Positions 19,097-31,204 of a DNA stretch of 64,000 nucleotides are shown here, one piece after another. The position numbers and the translations under genes were made by a program. This stretch comes from Rhizoctonia solani (lineage: Eukaryota; Basidiomycota; Agaricomycetes; Cantharellales; Ceratobasidiaceae). Position 1 is the first letter of the stretch. Every line of letters starts with the position of its first letter. The notes under the pieces are model-generated. The model was not told the DNA's origin. It made no database searches and worked only from the letters and a program-made list of their open reading frames with translations. The stretch spans positions 2,232,001 through 2,296,000 of the forward strand of contig NC_057376.1 in the NCBI RefSeq assembly GCF_016906535.1, given 5' to 3'.

Positions 19097-19678
19097 TGTT
19101 GTAGACACAATTGATACCACGGAACTAATTCCAATTTTCTCAAATTTAAACAAAGTTAAATGGACAACATTTTCAATCACATGACTTTGGCGCTTATATC
19201 ATACAATAAGCGCCAAGCCACGTCCCCTTCCGCGCTTACTCAGCATACGTAGCCACCTCCACTTGATGACATCACTATGACACATCAGTGACATGTATAC
19301 ATGAGTAAGACCAACTGCAGAGCAGGGTTCCTATTTGTTATGGTTTTGCATATTATGTATTAGTAATCAGCTTGTTGTAGAATATATAAGGAGGCCAACC
19401 AACCATGGTAACACCCAGGTCAATTACCTCCTGTTGCATCTCCATTTTGTACAAGGGCCTTACTGCCCAGCAACTTACTTAGTCACACCGTCCACACTGC
19501 CTTAAGTGGCCTCTCTGTTGTACTTACATAGTCTGCCATTGCCCTTACGGCCTTGGTCATTGTAGTATAGCTGGTTGTTGTAGTAGGTAGCTTGCACACT
19601 GCCTTAAGCAGTTTTACACTTAGATACATCCAGCCGCAAGCACCCACCCCCTCAACATCCTTACAGATGTCTAGGACA
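19097..19678 (+). repeat. Solo LTR-IV
   Basis: TGTTGTAGACACAA to GATGTCTAGGACA, exact AACAA duplications (19092-19096, 19679-19683). CpG positions are partly lost (ATCACATGACTTTGG). Confidence 0.9.
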
Positions 19679-19683
19679 AACAA

Positions 19684-22600
19684 CCTTGAAACAGTTAAGG
19701 GTACTCAGCCTAATCATTTAACCATGGGTTTAAGCCCCTACTCATTACTCAACAACTCTCAGCCATCTACTCCTCTTGACTTGGAAGAAGTATCTGTGTT
19801 GACACTTACATTTACTCTAGAGTGTGACAATAGTTTGACATTGCCCATCTGGAAGTCAGTCAGCAAATTGCTGCCCATCCTTGATCATAAGATACCAATA
19901 GAAGCTGTAAAATACATTGCATCTAATGAACAGCTAAGCAATCTATTAGTCAACAAGTTAGCTCAGCCTTTAGTTACAATTGAAAAACGCAATGGTATTA
20001 CATCAAGAAATGATAGCTTAGTTGAACCTATTAAGCAATCACACAATGAGTCAATTTGGATGACATACAACAGGTTCAGAAGTGTTACACCATTGCTGGA
20101 TATAGCATTGCATGATCCAGCTGCTTTAAGTAGCCATCACTCCCTTAATAACCTTAGTCATTTGCATGCATGGGTTACAACTAGTAGTGCTGATGGAATC
20201 ACTAACCATACAGGAACACCATCTAACTTTACTAGTCATGGTCCTACTAGTATAGATACTCACATATCTAATACACATGAGAAGCAGACTATAAGTGATG
20301 ATCTAGCCTACAAGGAAGCAACTCCTAAGCCAATTAGCGGATTGTTGACTTCTCAAGATAGTCATTCACTGTACAAATCCCATGATGCAACTGTTCCACC
20401 TTCACCTATGGTAACCAAACAAGTGATTGACACTTTGGGTAATGATGAGCTACACACCTCAAGCAGTATTAGGCAAACAAAGGAAGAAGATTTAGCTAGT
20501 TGCTTACCTAGACAGTTGCAATCTAAGCCATGCTTAAATCAAGACCTATTGACTAACGCTGAAACAGTTTCAACTCTCATCTCTATTCATAGAAAATCAC
20601 AGCTGAAGCCAAATCCTATGATTAGCCTAGACACCTTATCTAATTTGTGTGATGATACCAATACAGGTTACTTAAGAAAACTGTCAGCTAGTGTCAAACC
20701 CAAAGCATTAGACAAAGGTCTATTGGCTCATGAATTGCCAGATAAGGAACAATCCCTGGTCACTAGTCAGCAACACTTACTTGAATTTGCACCCACATCT
20801 TTGGTCACAAGCTCCCTGCTCAACACCTCAGAGAATTCAGCCAATGCATTAGTCAAGATATATGCATTGGACATAAGAAGCAAAACCCACTCAACTTTCT
20901 GCAAAGGCAACACAACTGATCCAAGGGTCCCTGGACCAATTGCACTCAACAGTCAATGCTATGCTGCCACAGACTGGTAGTAATACTATTGGCACTCACC
21001 CAAATACAGCCAAACAGCTTATTCTTGAGTTGGCTCTGCCCTCACTATTGATTAGTCAAACAGATTGTACTGTAACAAGCAATAGTAACAATATAGTTGA
21101 GATCCCTTCAAGTCTTAAACCATTAATAGACTTGAAGCCTTGGATTAGTCAGGATACTTTGTCAGTTTCTTACAAGAACCTAAGTATTGGACAACTAGAC
21201 CACTGTAGTGTGATAAGATCCTGAAAATCAGTACATCAGTAAAAGATTCCTTTTTTCAGTAAGATATGGTATGAAAATCACAATGTTAGTATGCTTCCCT
21301 CAGCATGAATCAGACTATGGAAGAATTGATACCTAAAATCAGTATGTATTGACCTTGATTTCAGCTCAATTCTCACTTAAACACAGGCACTGATTTTCAG
21401 CATTATAACCTTGTACAGTGGACAGCTTGGAACAATCTTCAGAAGCTTATCAGCAACATTCAAATGCAATTGCACCGCAAGGTTTGGCTGAATAATCACT
21501 ACTTGGTACCTTAGAAGGATCAAGTATTGGTATTACTTTGGACCTATATACAAATACTAAGGAAGAAGCTACTTCTAAGACTAATGTGCCAGACACACCA
21601 CTTAGTCAGCAAGAACATGGTGAGATGGCAACAAGTATTTGCAGCAAAACATTGGAAAATCTGGAAGATTTTCAACTGCTGGAAGTCAATTTATTGCCAG
21701 ATATAAAGAACTGGCTAGTTGAAACTATCCGGGAAATTCAGCAAATAATGGATATATACGCTGGTTCTACCAACTTGCATTTATCTACAGCTGACTCAGC
21801 TGCTATTAAGATTGAATGTGATTCAGCTTTAGAACCAACAATACCACGTAGTCCAGAGTATCTAATGTCAACAATGTTGCTGGATCAAGCAAGCCAGTCG
21901 GCCCAGCAAATGGCCAAGCTTAGCAAATCAATCAAGAGTTTGGACTCCTTGCTTCTGTCTAACAGTCACACAACTGAATATAGCAATGACCTACTATTGC
22001 CAGCACAAACATTGGTACTGATCTTGGAGTTGGAAGCAAGCAAACAATCCTTATTTGTAGATACAACTGGAATGCACAAGAACAATGCTATTCAGAGTGG
22101 ACTACAAGCAACAGTGTCATGTGATCCTGACTCAGCATTGTCTGAAACAGTTTGTAGCCTTGGATCAACTGAAATAAGTTTGGCTGGCTATGCTATTACT
22201 AGCCCAAGGATATTCAAGAAAATTTCAATCAGTATGGTAGCAAGTGTGACTATTAGTTCAATGGATTCTTTGACATTGTCTGTAAGTACAATTGATAACC
22301 AACTATTGATGCAAGACTCAATCAAGCCTCCAGAAAGCTTGCATTATTGAATGAAACATAAGACACCTACGCCAAGCTTCAATACCAATTGTATCAGCTC
22401 TGAGATACGCAATGAACACATTGGATTGCACTCCAAGCAGCTAAGGAATTGGATTAGCAAGCAGACGGTAGTACATATCAGTGAAGAACCAGACAGTGCC
22501 CATACAAGCTTACCTATTATACTTGCAAACATGGAGTACTCTAACTTGTTGCATGAATACAACTCATTGGGTACACTGGAAATATTAGTCCTGAGCATTA

Positions 22601-23706
22601 GTGTTGCAGCTAACAACGTACCTGACACACAAGCGCCATCAGATATTAGAAGTCTAAGTCCCAACTACCAGCCTATGGCCTTATGCATAAGCGCCAAGTC
22701 AAGCGCTGTTGACACTGAGCTCCAAAGTGTATTACCTGAGATATCAGCTGATGACAAACCAGTTGTTAGTCAAGCAGAGTTAGTTTCAGATCTTGGAATT
22801 AATGGTCTAGTACCAGAAGAGCCAACTACACCAAGCAGAGGTGATGATATTGATCAAATAAGTATTTTTTCATCAATATCTACTGACAAAGGACTCCCGT
22901 TGCTGGTAATCAATACAAGGAGTCTAGATGGTTCATCAGCAGCAGATTTAAGAGTCAAAACACCCACCTTGCAACACTCCAAACTACCTTTGACACTGAT
23001 ATCTAGGGTGTCAAGCTCAACAATGCATTTGTTCACTAAGCAGACCAATCCGGAATGCTCACTACTGCCTGATAAGCCTACACCATATGAGTTGGTTGCA
23101 AGTAAAGTATTAGAGCTAGAAGATAAAGATAATAAGGACACGTTAGGTTCAACACCAATGATCAAATATCTATACCAATACAAACCTTTGGATGGTCAGT
23201 TGGATATGTTGACAATCCTCTCATACAAGTACAATCAGGAGTTGGAACGTAAACGCTCAACCTACAAGCCAGAAGTTATCAAGCCAGACAAACCAGATGC
23301 TAATCTTTGTATTAGCTCACTAGATACACAAGCATCTGGCACAACAGAGGAACAGGCACTGCAGCATATAGCTGGTCTGTTGTACCAAGACAACTTTACC
23401 TTCACAGTTAAGAGTGCTGCAGCACAAACATCATGGCTGTCTTGATTGCCAGTAAAGTTCAGCTCAAGACACAATAAAAGCCAAGAGTCCAGCGCTGCAA
23501 ATACTTCAATATTGAATATAGTCAATAGTTCAACCGCTCCTAAAGCACAACAAAATAGGAATACACTACCTACTCATGTAAGGAGCCAATTAGCCAGCTT
23601 GCACAGATTCAGCAAATTGTCTCAGGATAAAACGTTGCAAGCTTCTGTTAGCAATCAATATAGTCATAAATGCGACCAAGGAGACTCACCTTGTGCCCAT
23701 GAATCA
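19684..23706 (+). pseudogene. Element H ORF, segment 6: long Ser/Thr/Leu-rich region
   Basis: About 4 kb of near-continuous coding frame. 19684-20980 is open, then one shift near 20960, an MITE at 21221-21400, and from about 21440 a single frame to 23706 with few stops (TAA 21493-21495, TGA 22348-22350, TGA 23443-23445). The product is Ser/Thr/Leu/Asp-rich, without a fold I recognise. CpG is very rare here, as expected after methylation-driven decay. Removing the copia element (AATCA duplication) leads to the gag domain at 31205, but with a one-base frame change. The likely role is an N-terminal extension or upstream ORF of a large retroelement polyprotein. A single host gene is the alternative, disfavoured by the downstream gag homology. 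Confidence 0.6.
21221..21400. mobile_element. Small inverted-repeat element (MITE-like) inside element H
   Basis: 180 bp with terminal inverted repeats CTGAAAATCAGTAC and GGCACTGATTTTCAG (13 matching positions). It interrupts the coding character of segment 6: the frame degrades here and resumes after. No clear target duplication was found, so the superfamily is unassigned. Confidence 0.5.
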
Positions 23707-23952
23707 TGTAGAAATATCATGTATATAGTAGTAAATACAAGAAGGATCTGGAATGTACTGGAGCATACATGTAATTGAGTCAAGTAACAATACCTAGTCA
23801 TATACTAGATGACTTGACCATAATGTAAAGGTATAGATATGGGTGCATTTGACCGTATAGTACCTCACCTCTCTTTTCTCTTTATTCACACTACTGTCTT
23901 TACTATTGTTTTGTATTCATATAGTTCTATTTACAATCTTATTCTTTCTACA
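23707..23952 (+). repeat. 5' LTR of the copia element
   Basis: 246 bp, TGTAGAAATATC to CTTTCTACA, with a TATA-like AGGTATAGATATGGG. A related solo copy lies at 62283-62526. The following GGTTATGAGCCCC is the expected primer-binding position and could match a tRNA 3' end; the tRNA is not identified. Confidence 0.85.
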
Positions 23953-24039
23953 GGTTATGAGCCCCAATTGAACACTTATAACCAACTGTAAATAGATTAT
24001 ATAAACCACTTACCCAAGTATACTCAAACACAATAAGAA

Positions 24040-24121
24040 ATGGCTGAGAAAACATCAACCATTACTGGTGCAAGCGGATTGCACCAAATCCCATCCCTCC
24101 AGGGAACTGAGAATTACAACA
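24040..24121 (+). pseudogene. Copia gag, N-terminus
   Basis: Starts ATG (MAEKTSTITG) and reads to ENYN at the LTR-I insertion. After removing LTR-I and one CAACA the frame continues TWRIQMKDPNLR at 26211, which gives the well-known copia gag motif ENYNTWRIQMKD. Frame is then lost. Confidence 0.75.
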
Positions 24122-26205
24122 TGTTGTACACCACTGTAAGGTGGGTACATGCTAGTGGGAGCAGGCGCTTAAGGCCGCACTACTACAGGCAACTTATGTA
24201 ATCTACTGTACTAGGCTATACTACTACCGCATAAGTTGGCTGTTATGGATATGACATTTCTTCTTTAATCTGTACTTATTTTAATTACACTAGTAATCTT
24301 ACAGTAAACAAATGAGATAAAGACGCGAACTAAGGTCTTCAAGGTCCCTCTATCTAATAATGACCTTTACAAAACCTACAAACCTCAGGAATACCCTCAA
24401 TATGCAATACCTTTTGCATATATGCTGTTTTCTCACTCATTTAAATATATATAAATTCAGCTGAGTAGATAAACAGTAACAAGTAATATTTCTCTTGTTT
24501 GTAGTATTTATTATTCAAGATTCTATCTTGTGGCTACACACAGAAATATTCAGGGTCCCCCCTGTCGCATAGGCAAGTGCTCCGGCGCTTAATCAGCCCT
24601 TAAGCGCCGACGCACTAAATGCGCCTTTTCTCCATCACCCGGGCACCCCACACTGCCGAATTGCTTGCGCTTAGGTGCGCATGTTTGTGCGCTCCAGAAC
24701 GCTGGGTCAAACTCCCAAAACGGACAACATTTGGTAGAGTTATGCCCCATTTACTGTAAGTACCCAATGCAGAGGTATCCTACCTTTGGGACTGTTTACT
24801 CCAAGGATGAAACACTTAGCCTTGGGACATCTAAGGACCCACACAAGTAAATACTGCCTTGGGGCAAACATTGCCTTGGGGCAAATATTAGGATTTGTTG
24901 TTTGTTTACTATGTACCAAAGTATTGGCTCCCTCAAGTGTTTCAGTTGCCACATGTACCTCCTGTACCCCCTCTTGGTACCAATCATGTATATACTTGTT
25001 TGCGCGCCTTCTCAGGGTATAAAAGGACCCTGTGAAGACGCTTCTAATGCATCCTACTTTTACTCTTATATATTGACATATACACACAAGCTTTTAACAG
25101 CTTATCTGCGCATTTACTTTAGTGATTGACTCACTGTAAATAGCATAGGAGGTTATTCGGCGCACTAAGACCATAGGCCAGTCCCAACAGACACAGGGTA
25201 ACCTATTAGTGTACTTACTGCAACCCTGTGCCCCTTGACTGTCACAGTTGTTGAGTTCAACATTGAGTATAGTGCAACAATACTGTAAGGATTGTTGTGA
25301 TTGAGTGATAGTGTTTCAATCCACCATACCCCCTATATTGTAGATAGCTTTATCTACAATATCTCATAAATCCTAGATATATTTTAGGTAAACCCCATAA
25401 GTCTTAAGTCTTACTTAAGCATATATAAGTCCTATACTTATTAGGCAAATCCTATAAATCCTGTACATTAGTCAGGTAACCCTTTTACTTAAGGTACTAT
25501 CCCAGAGACCTTAAGTATACATACCCTTAGTCACTTAGGCTTAAGTAACATTAGTCTAAGGTACTATATATAACCAACCACCTGCACTTCATAGTTGCTA
25601 GACTATTTGTTAGGAGTTGTTATTCCTGATAACCTAGCCTATATTGTGCATATATTCTGTGCATATATTCTGATTCTTACTACTAGTTCTTAGTTATTCC
25701 CATATACATTTTGTATATAGTAATTCTTTCTTACTCCTGTACTTACACGACTCTTAACATTGGCCTACTACTATCTACTAGCAATGGGGGCCTGAGGCCT
25801 GGGAGGTGTGGTGAGTGCGGTATGGGGGTTAACATTTAAGAACTGATGGGGGCTGGCTACTCAGCTGGCTGGGTGATCCTCCTCAATGAATATGAGACAA
25901 GGTAAAATTGACTTGGGATCTCCAAGCAATTTTCCTTCTGTATATATAGACAAGGGCACACTATCTACATGGTCTGTGCGTGTGAGAAAGGAAGTACATA
26001 AGACAAATAAGAAGTGTGCTGCAGGCTGCGTAGAAGCGTGGATTTCTTCTAAGCGCCCTTGGCACGGCAACTTGGCGTGGCATCTTGGCATGGTAAGCGC
26101 CAAGATCACGTGATTTAAAAAGTACAGATAACAAGTTCGTAAAAAATAGTAAAAATATTAGAAAAAATAGGTGAATCCAATGGTATAAATAAGGAGGTTG
26201 TAACA
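24122..26205 (-). repeat. Solo LTR-I in copia gag, split by LTR-III
   Basis: TGTTGTACACCACTG to GGAGGTTGTAACA, flanked by CAACA (24117-24121, 26206-26210). Interrupted at 24241-25759 by LTR-III. Confidence 0.9.
24241..25759 (+). repeat. Solo LTR-III
   Basis: 1519 bp, TGTTATGGATATGACA to CACGACTCTTAACA, exact TTGGC duplications (24236-24240, 25760-25764). This is an uninterrupted reference copy of LTR-III and shows that the long form is a single LTR. Confidence 0.92.
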
Positions 26206-26210
26206 CAACA

Positions 26211-27613
26211 CATGGCGTATACAGATGAAAGACCCAAACCTAAGATAAAAATCAGGGTTACTGGTTGCAAAGACAACAATGGAAATAACTTACCCAATCT
26301 TGAAGTAGGCAATGATGATTCTGCATACACAGAATGGATCAGAGCCAATTGTAAAGCACTGTCAAATATTAGATTAAGGGTTGAAGGGAATGTACTTACA
26401 CACATACAATCATGTAAGTACTCTGCCAATGCTTGGAATCTCTTGGCAGAAACATTTCAAGTTAAGGGTAGATTAATTGACTTACAAATAAAGTTCTTCA
26501 GCCACAGGATGTTGGACAACAAAGACATTGAGGAACACATATAATGTATGCGTGGATGGTTCCAACAAATCAATGACATTGCACCAAACCTGTGCACTGA
26601 AGCCAATTGGATAACCACATTAGTAGCAAGCCTACCTGACTCATGGGACACATTCACCCAGTCTGTAAGCTTTGAAATTGACACTGAAGACAAGAATAAA
26701 TTAGCCAATCAAGTGAGTGACTTACGCTCACGTATTATGGCCAAAGCACACCAAAGAACCACCCAATAACCTGACAGTAAGACTTTCTTTGCTACAAATA
26801 AACCAAGCTTCAATAAGTTCATACATACCAATATGAGTAATGAAGGCCCAGATAAGTGTAAATTGAAATGCAATAACTGCGGAAAGATTGGACACTGGGC
26901 AGCTGAATGCCAAGGTCCAGGTGGAGGCGTATTCAAGCCAAATCATCCAAATAAAGGCAGTCAACCAAACAGAAGATTCAATGCACCAGGAAAAGCTAGG
27001 AATGGCAATGCCCACATGCATATAGCCATATCTAATAACTCCAAACATAAAGAATATGTGTTCTTGATGCTTGAGGATGAAATAAGCCTGATAGGTAAGA
27101 CCCCCAACACCTGGATAGTGGATAGCAGCACTACTATTCACATAGCAATTGATTGTAATGCATTCTTGGATTATACCAAGTCATCCAGCTACATTGCTGG
27201 AGTCACTGGCAAAGAGCCAATCATGGGCCAAGGCACTGTAGAGCTATTGTGCTTAAATAATAGAGAGAAGAACAAATACACAAAGATTAGGCTCACCAAT
27301 GTAGCTCACATGCCAAGTTTGCCTGCAAACCTAATCAGCTTATCATTAGTAACTGATAAAGGCACTAGAATTCTGATGGATCAGAATGAATTGCAAATAC
27401 TGGATAAAAACAATAGGCCAATCATTATTGGATCAAAGTTGAAAAATTGCAAACAAGGAAACCTTTGGAAGATCAGTGTGAAAGCCATGAATGATTGCAA
27501 TCAGAAGCTTGAGAACAATAAACTTACTGAAATAGTACTGACCAAACAAACCAGACACACATGATTTGAATGGCACAAGGTACTTGGGCACATTGGCCTG
27601 CAAGCACTCCAAC
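26211..27613 (+). pseudogene. Copia gag, zinc knuckle, protease and pre-integrase region
   Basis: Fragments in order: gag core (YTEWIRANCKALSNIRLRVE, then NDIAPNLCTEANWITTLVAS) with a TAA at 26542-26544; zinc knuckle CNNCGKIGHWAAEC near 26870; protease-like WIVDSSTTIHI (active DSG changed to DSS) near 27115; and the pre-integrase motif FEWHKVLGHIGLQ just before the LTR-II insertion. Gag would package the RNA and the protease would process the polyprotein. Stops and frame changes make it non-functional. Assignment to Ty1/copia is firm from the motif order. Confidence 0.82.
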
Positions 27614-28051
27614 TGTCATAACCCATATCTGGAAAGGTTATTACCATATATATCCACTGTCAAAGATATATATAGTATATGTGATGCACAGTGATATATG
27701 AATAATATATATTGCTGGGGGACATTGCACTCCCCCACCCCCTAGCTGCAGGCCAATGTTAAGGGAGCCTGTGGGCAAGGTCTGAATATTATATTATTAT
27801 AGAAGAGATTATGTCATCCCCCCCCCCCCACCTCAAATCCGTAGTAGTTTAGTATAGTATTTGATAAAGGACTGGAGGGGGGGAGGTCATGTGACCCTGG
27901 TGGACTGTCAGTCTCTAAGTCATGAGCCCTTAGAGTAATGACAGTTCTGGCTGCATATATGTGAGTATATGCGGCCTTCTAAAGACTGTGGAAATCCTAT
28001 TAGTAGGTGGCTTGGTCAGGAGACATACCAGCAAAGGCATGGGTCATGACA
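27614..28051 (-). repeat. Solo LTR-II in copia pol
   Basis: TGTCATAACCCATATC to GGGTCATGACA, 438 bp, exact CCAAC duplications (27609-27613, 28052-28056). Best-preserved copy of LTR-II. Confidence 0.88.
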
Positions 28052-28056
28052 CCAAC

Positions 28057-28800
28057 AACTAAAATCCAATGAAGCAATCAGCAGAATGGAGGTAATAGAA
28101 GACAATATTGGACTCAACTTTGAATGCAATGTATGTATGCAGTCAAAGGCACACACCCAACTGTTTCCAAAAGAATTGCAAACCAAAGTGTCTGAAATCA
28201 GCAAATTGATTGTTACCAATGTGTGGAGACCCGCTTGAACTACATCTATAGGACAATACAGATATTATGTATCATTTACTGACATTGTAACTAGATTTAA
28301 TTGCTTAGGAATTCTCAAACATAAAGATGAAACTCTGAACAAGTATAAAGCATTCAAAGCAATGGTAAATACACAGAAAGATAAAAAGATAAAGCAAGTA
28401 CGCTTTGACAATGGTTGCAAATTTATAAATAAAGATTGGATTGAGCACACTAACCTGACAGGTACAATTTTAGAAACCACAGCCCCATACTCAGGCAACA
28501 AAATGGTATTGCTGAAAGGTTAAATTGCACATTAGCAGATAAAGCATGTGCAATGCTACTTGAATTGGGTGCACCAAAGTTCCTTTGGAACAAAGCAATT
28601 GCATATGCCTGTTACCTGAAAAATCAAGTACCAACACAAGTGCAAGGAAAGTTCTGGAAAATGCTGTTCAAAGTGTTATGGGGTCAGAGACCTGATGTAA
28701 GTGTACTGCAACCATGGGGAACAAAATGCTACAGTGGTGCAAGTCACCTCTCATTGGGTGGACCCTAGCTCAAGGCAAGCTGACCAAGCAAGGCTGGCAG
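28057..28800 (+). pseudogene. Copia integrase remnant
   Basis: Follows LTR-II. Recognisable pieces are CNVCMQSKAHTQLFP (zinc-binding end), YYVSFTDIVTRF, VRFDNGCKFIN (catalytic D) and TAPYSGNKM, typical of copia integrase, plus a degenerate continuation. Several frame breaks and stops. No reverse transcriptase follows, so the element is truncated internally. Confidence 0.75.
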
Positions 28801-29266
28801 GGCAGGAATTTGACCATTCAACACGCCTTGACAAGAAGAACCAGAATTTGCAATAATATTTTTTTTGGTCCTCAAGGTCCTTGTTCCAATTGTGGTTTTG
28901 GTCACTTATACATACCTAGTCCCATCCAAACACTGTTTTTTGTTGATTGTCTTTCTCAATGCATTTGAAAATACAAAGCAAAGCAGCAAAGGATTGCAAG
29001 TGGCTGAAAAGACAACACATAGACCCATGTAATACTGCAAGCAATGGTAGCCAATATGCTCCCTTGAGCAGAGAGAGCACCAACAACAGCAGCAATGCTG
29101 CAATAGGGGACAAAGTGTGCTCCCAACACCCAAAGTTGGAAATGGACCAAGATACTCTGTGTGGGCTTGGAGAGTTGGAATTGGATGATATTAGTGAAAG
29201 CAACAGGGAAATAATGGCGCTATATGGATGCACATAGGAAGGGGTTGACTGGTGTGATGGCCAAAT
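28801..29266. other. Unassigned stretch in copia element
   Basis: A 96-residue reading frame (28947-29237, Ser/Asn/Gln-rich) is present but matches nothing I recognise. It might be the variable region between copia integrase and reverse transcriptase. I see no other feature. Confidence 0.3.
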
Positions 29267-30294
29267 GTTATAGAGTAGGGTTTTAGAGACTATGTAATTA
29301 AGTGCAGAATACAATAAAGTGATTAATGGATCAATTATATATGGATATAAAAGGCAATAGACTACCTATATAAGGGTAAATTAGGTTAGTAATCAGGGTG
29401 ATCCCTACACTTAACAAGTAATCAAGCGATTACTGTAGATGCAGGTGGTTGGTTATGCTTATACCTATAGTATGAAAGTTAGTACTGAGTCTTATCTACG
29501 TACTGTAATTTATCTGGATTTTTTAGCAATTTATTTGACTGAGATCGCACTAAAATAAAGTGTATATGCCGCTTTCAAGGCCTTAAACTCTCCCAACTGA
29601 CTTACTCAAGAGGTTCAGGGTCGCCCTAGAGCCTTTCCTAGCTACCCAGTATCTGTTGGGACCTTGCTAGAGGCTATATGCGCCAAGAGGCCTTACAGGT
29701 TAAGTTCAGTGAGCTTAAGAGGCTAAGAAAGCAAAATAAGACACTCTAAACTAGGTAAAGAAGAGCTAATAGATCTTCAAGTTCACACAAGGGGTAAGAA
29801 TGGGATTAAAAGAAAGTTGTTATCAAAGGGTCTCCCTCAGGAGCTTTATATACCCCAGAGGGAGAACAAATAACTATATACATGATGTACAAAAGAGGAA
29901 GTTACATGAGAGGTACAGTCTGAGCTATTTGATACATAAAGACCAATTAGTCCCAATAAGTCCTAGTGGGATAGACTCAAGGCTATTTACAGAATGCTCT
30001 AGAGCATACATGACTAAATTACATAAGTGTGAATGCTAAAAATAACCTTGAGGCAAGGTAGGATCTCATATAAAAAGCTAGAAACTTAAATAGTTAGTAT
30101 CTCCATCAATTTGGCTCAGTATCAGACAATTCCTTTTTGGGAACTGAGATGCCAGAGCCTCCAACCTATTGGTATTTGTTGGCATAGTAATATGCCTATT
30201 TCCTGCCAACCTTTGGCGCTTATTTGCAATGACTAAGCGCCAGCACTTGCATGCTTACTTGCACTTGTTCTATGGTCTGTAAGTACTGTTCCTA
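29267..30294 (-). repeat. Diverged LTR-III-like sequence
   Basis: Parts match the reverse complement of LTR-III in layout: a TATA-like CTTTATATACC beside an AGAGGGAGAAC block, then ACTATATACATGATGTAC (LTR-III has AGTATATACATGATTGAT), and the GCAGGTGGTTGGTTATG motif near 29442. Too diverged for firm edges. The last about 200 bp contain a GGCGCTTATTTGC...TAAGCGCC hairpin. Confidence 0.35.
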
Positions 30295-30854
30295 TGTTAT
30301 AACCTCCTAACATATACCACTGGAATTGCCTCTTTTTTCTGATATTTCTACTATTTTTTACGGACCTGATATCTTATGTTTTTCAATCACGTGATCTCGG
30401 CGCTTATTATGCCAAGATGCCACGCCAAGATGCCGTGCCAAGGGCGCTTAGGAGGAATCCATGCTTCTGCTCAGCCTGCAGCATGCTTCTCTTTTCACAT
30501 GGACACTTCTTTCTTCCACGCACAGACCATGTATATACCTGTACCAGTGTCTATATAAACAGCAGGAAAATTGCTTGGAGACCCCAAGTCAATTTTACCT
30601 TGTCTCATATTCATTGAGGAGGATACATCCAGCCAGCCAAGTAGCTGGCCCCCAGTAGTTAGAACCCTTACTCCTTTATTGCACTCACCACACCTCCAGG
30701 CCTAAGGCCCCCTTGCCATCAACACCCAGTAGTAGACTGCCTTAAGTGGTGTTAGCATAGCCTAGATTAGTTAGTTAGATAAGCACTGTCTGTAGTAGTA
30801 CGGCTGTAAGCGCCTGCCCACTAGCAAGTACCCACCTTACAGTGGTGTACAACA
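30295..30854 (+). repeat. Solo LTR-I
   Basis: TGTTATAACCTCC to GGTGTACAACA, 560 bp, exact TCCTA duplications (30290-30294, 30855-30859). Retains ATCACGTGATCTCGG. Confidence 0.92.
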
Positions 30855-31109
30855 TCCTACATATGAATGTATGATACAAAAAATGCTATAAATCACAGAA
30901 ATAATTGTATGACCATTTTGCATGATCAGACGTGTATAGATGCAAGCACAATGAGGAAATAAAGGATAAAAGGTCTCATAGCACTGCCAGTTTCCAAATA
31001 TAGTAATGTTCATGCCCATATTTGGATAGAGCAAGTATGATTACTCCTGTTTGCACTATTCACTATTGGCAATTAGGGGCGCATATGTCTAAATTAGTCA
31101 TTCCATAAC

Positions 31110-31199
31110 ACTCACCTCTCTTTTCTCTTTATTCACACTACTGTCTTTACTATTGTTTTGTATTCATATAGTTCTATTTACAATCTTATTCTTTCTACA
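31110..31199 (+). repeat. Truncated 3' LTR of the copia element
   Basis: Ninety bases match the end of the 23707-23952 LTR (CTCACCTCTCTTTTC to CTTTCTACA) and are followed by the AATCA duplication. The preceding 30860-31109 is AT-rich with no recognisable feature, so the rest of this LTR was lost or replaced. Confidence 0.8.
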
Positions 31200-31204
31200 A
31201 ATCA

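Larger units (their letters stand above)
23707..31199 (+). mobile_element. Ty1/copia retrotransposon with nested insertions
   Basis: Bounded by AATCA duplications at 23702-23706 and 31200-31204. It carries a complete 5' LTR (23707-23952), a gag ATG at 24040, a zinc knuckle, protease and integrase remains, and a 3' LTR reduced to its last 90 bp. No reverse transcriptase or RNase H domain is recognisable, so most of pol is lost. It was invaded by LTR-I (with LTR-III inside), LTR-II, an LTR-III-like sequence and another LTR-I. It sits inside element H. Confidence 0.82.

Noticed and set aside
28860..28970. Possible reverse transcriptase start of the copia element near 28850-28970
   Set aside because: No RT motif (such as YVDD) is visible in any frame; the reading frames are short and unrecognised.
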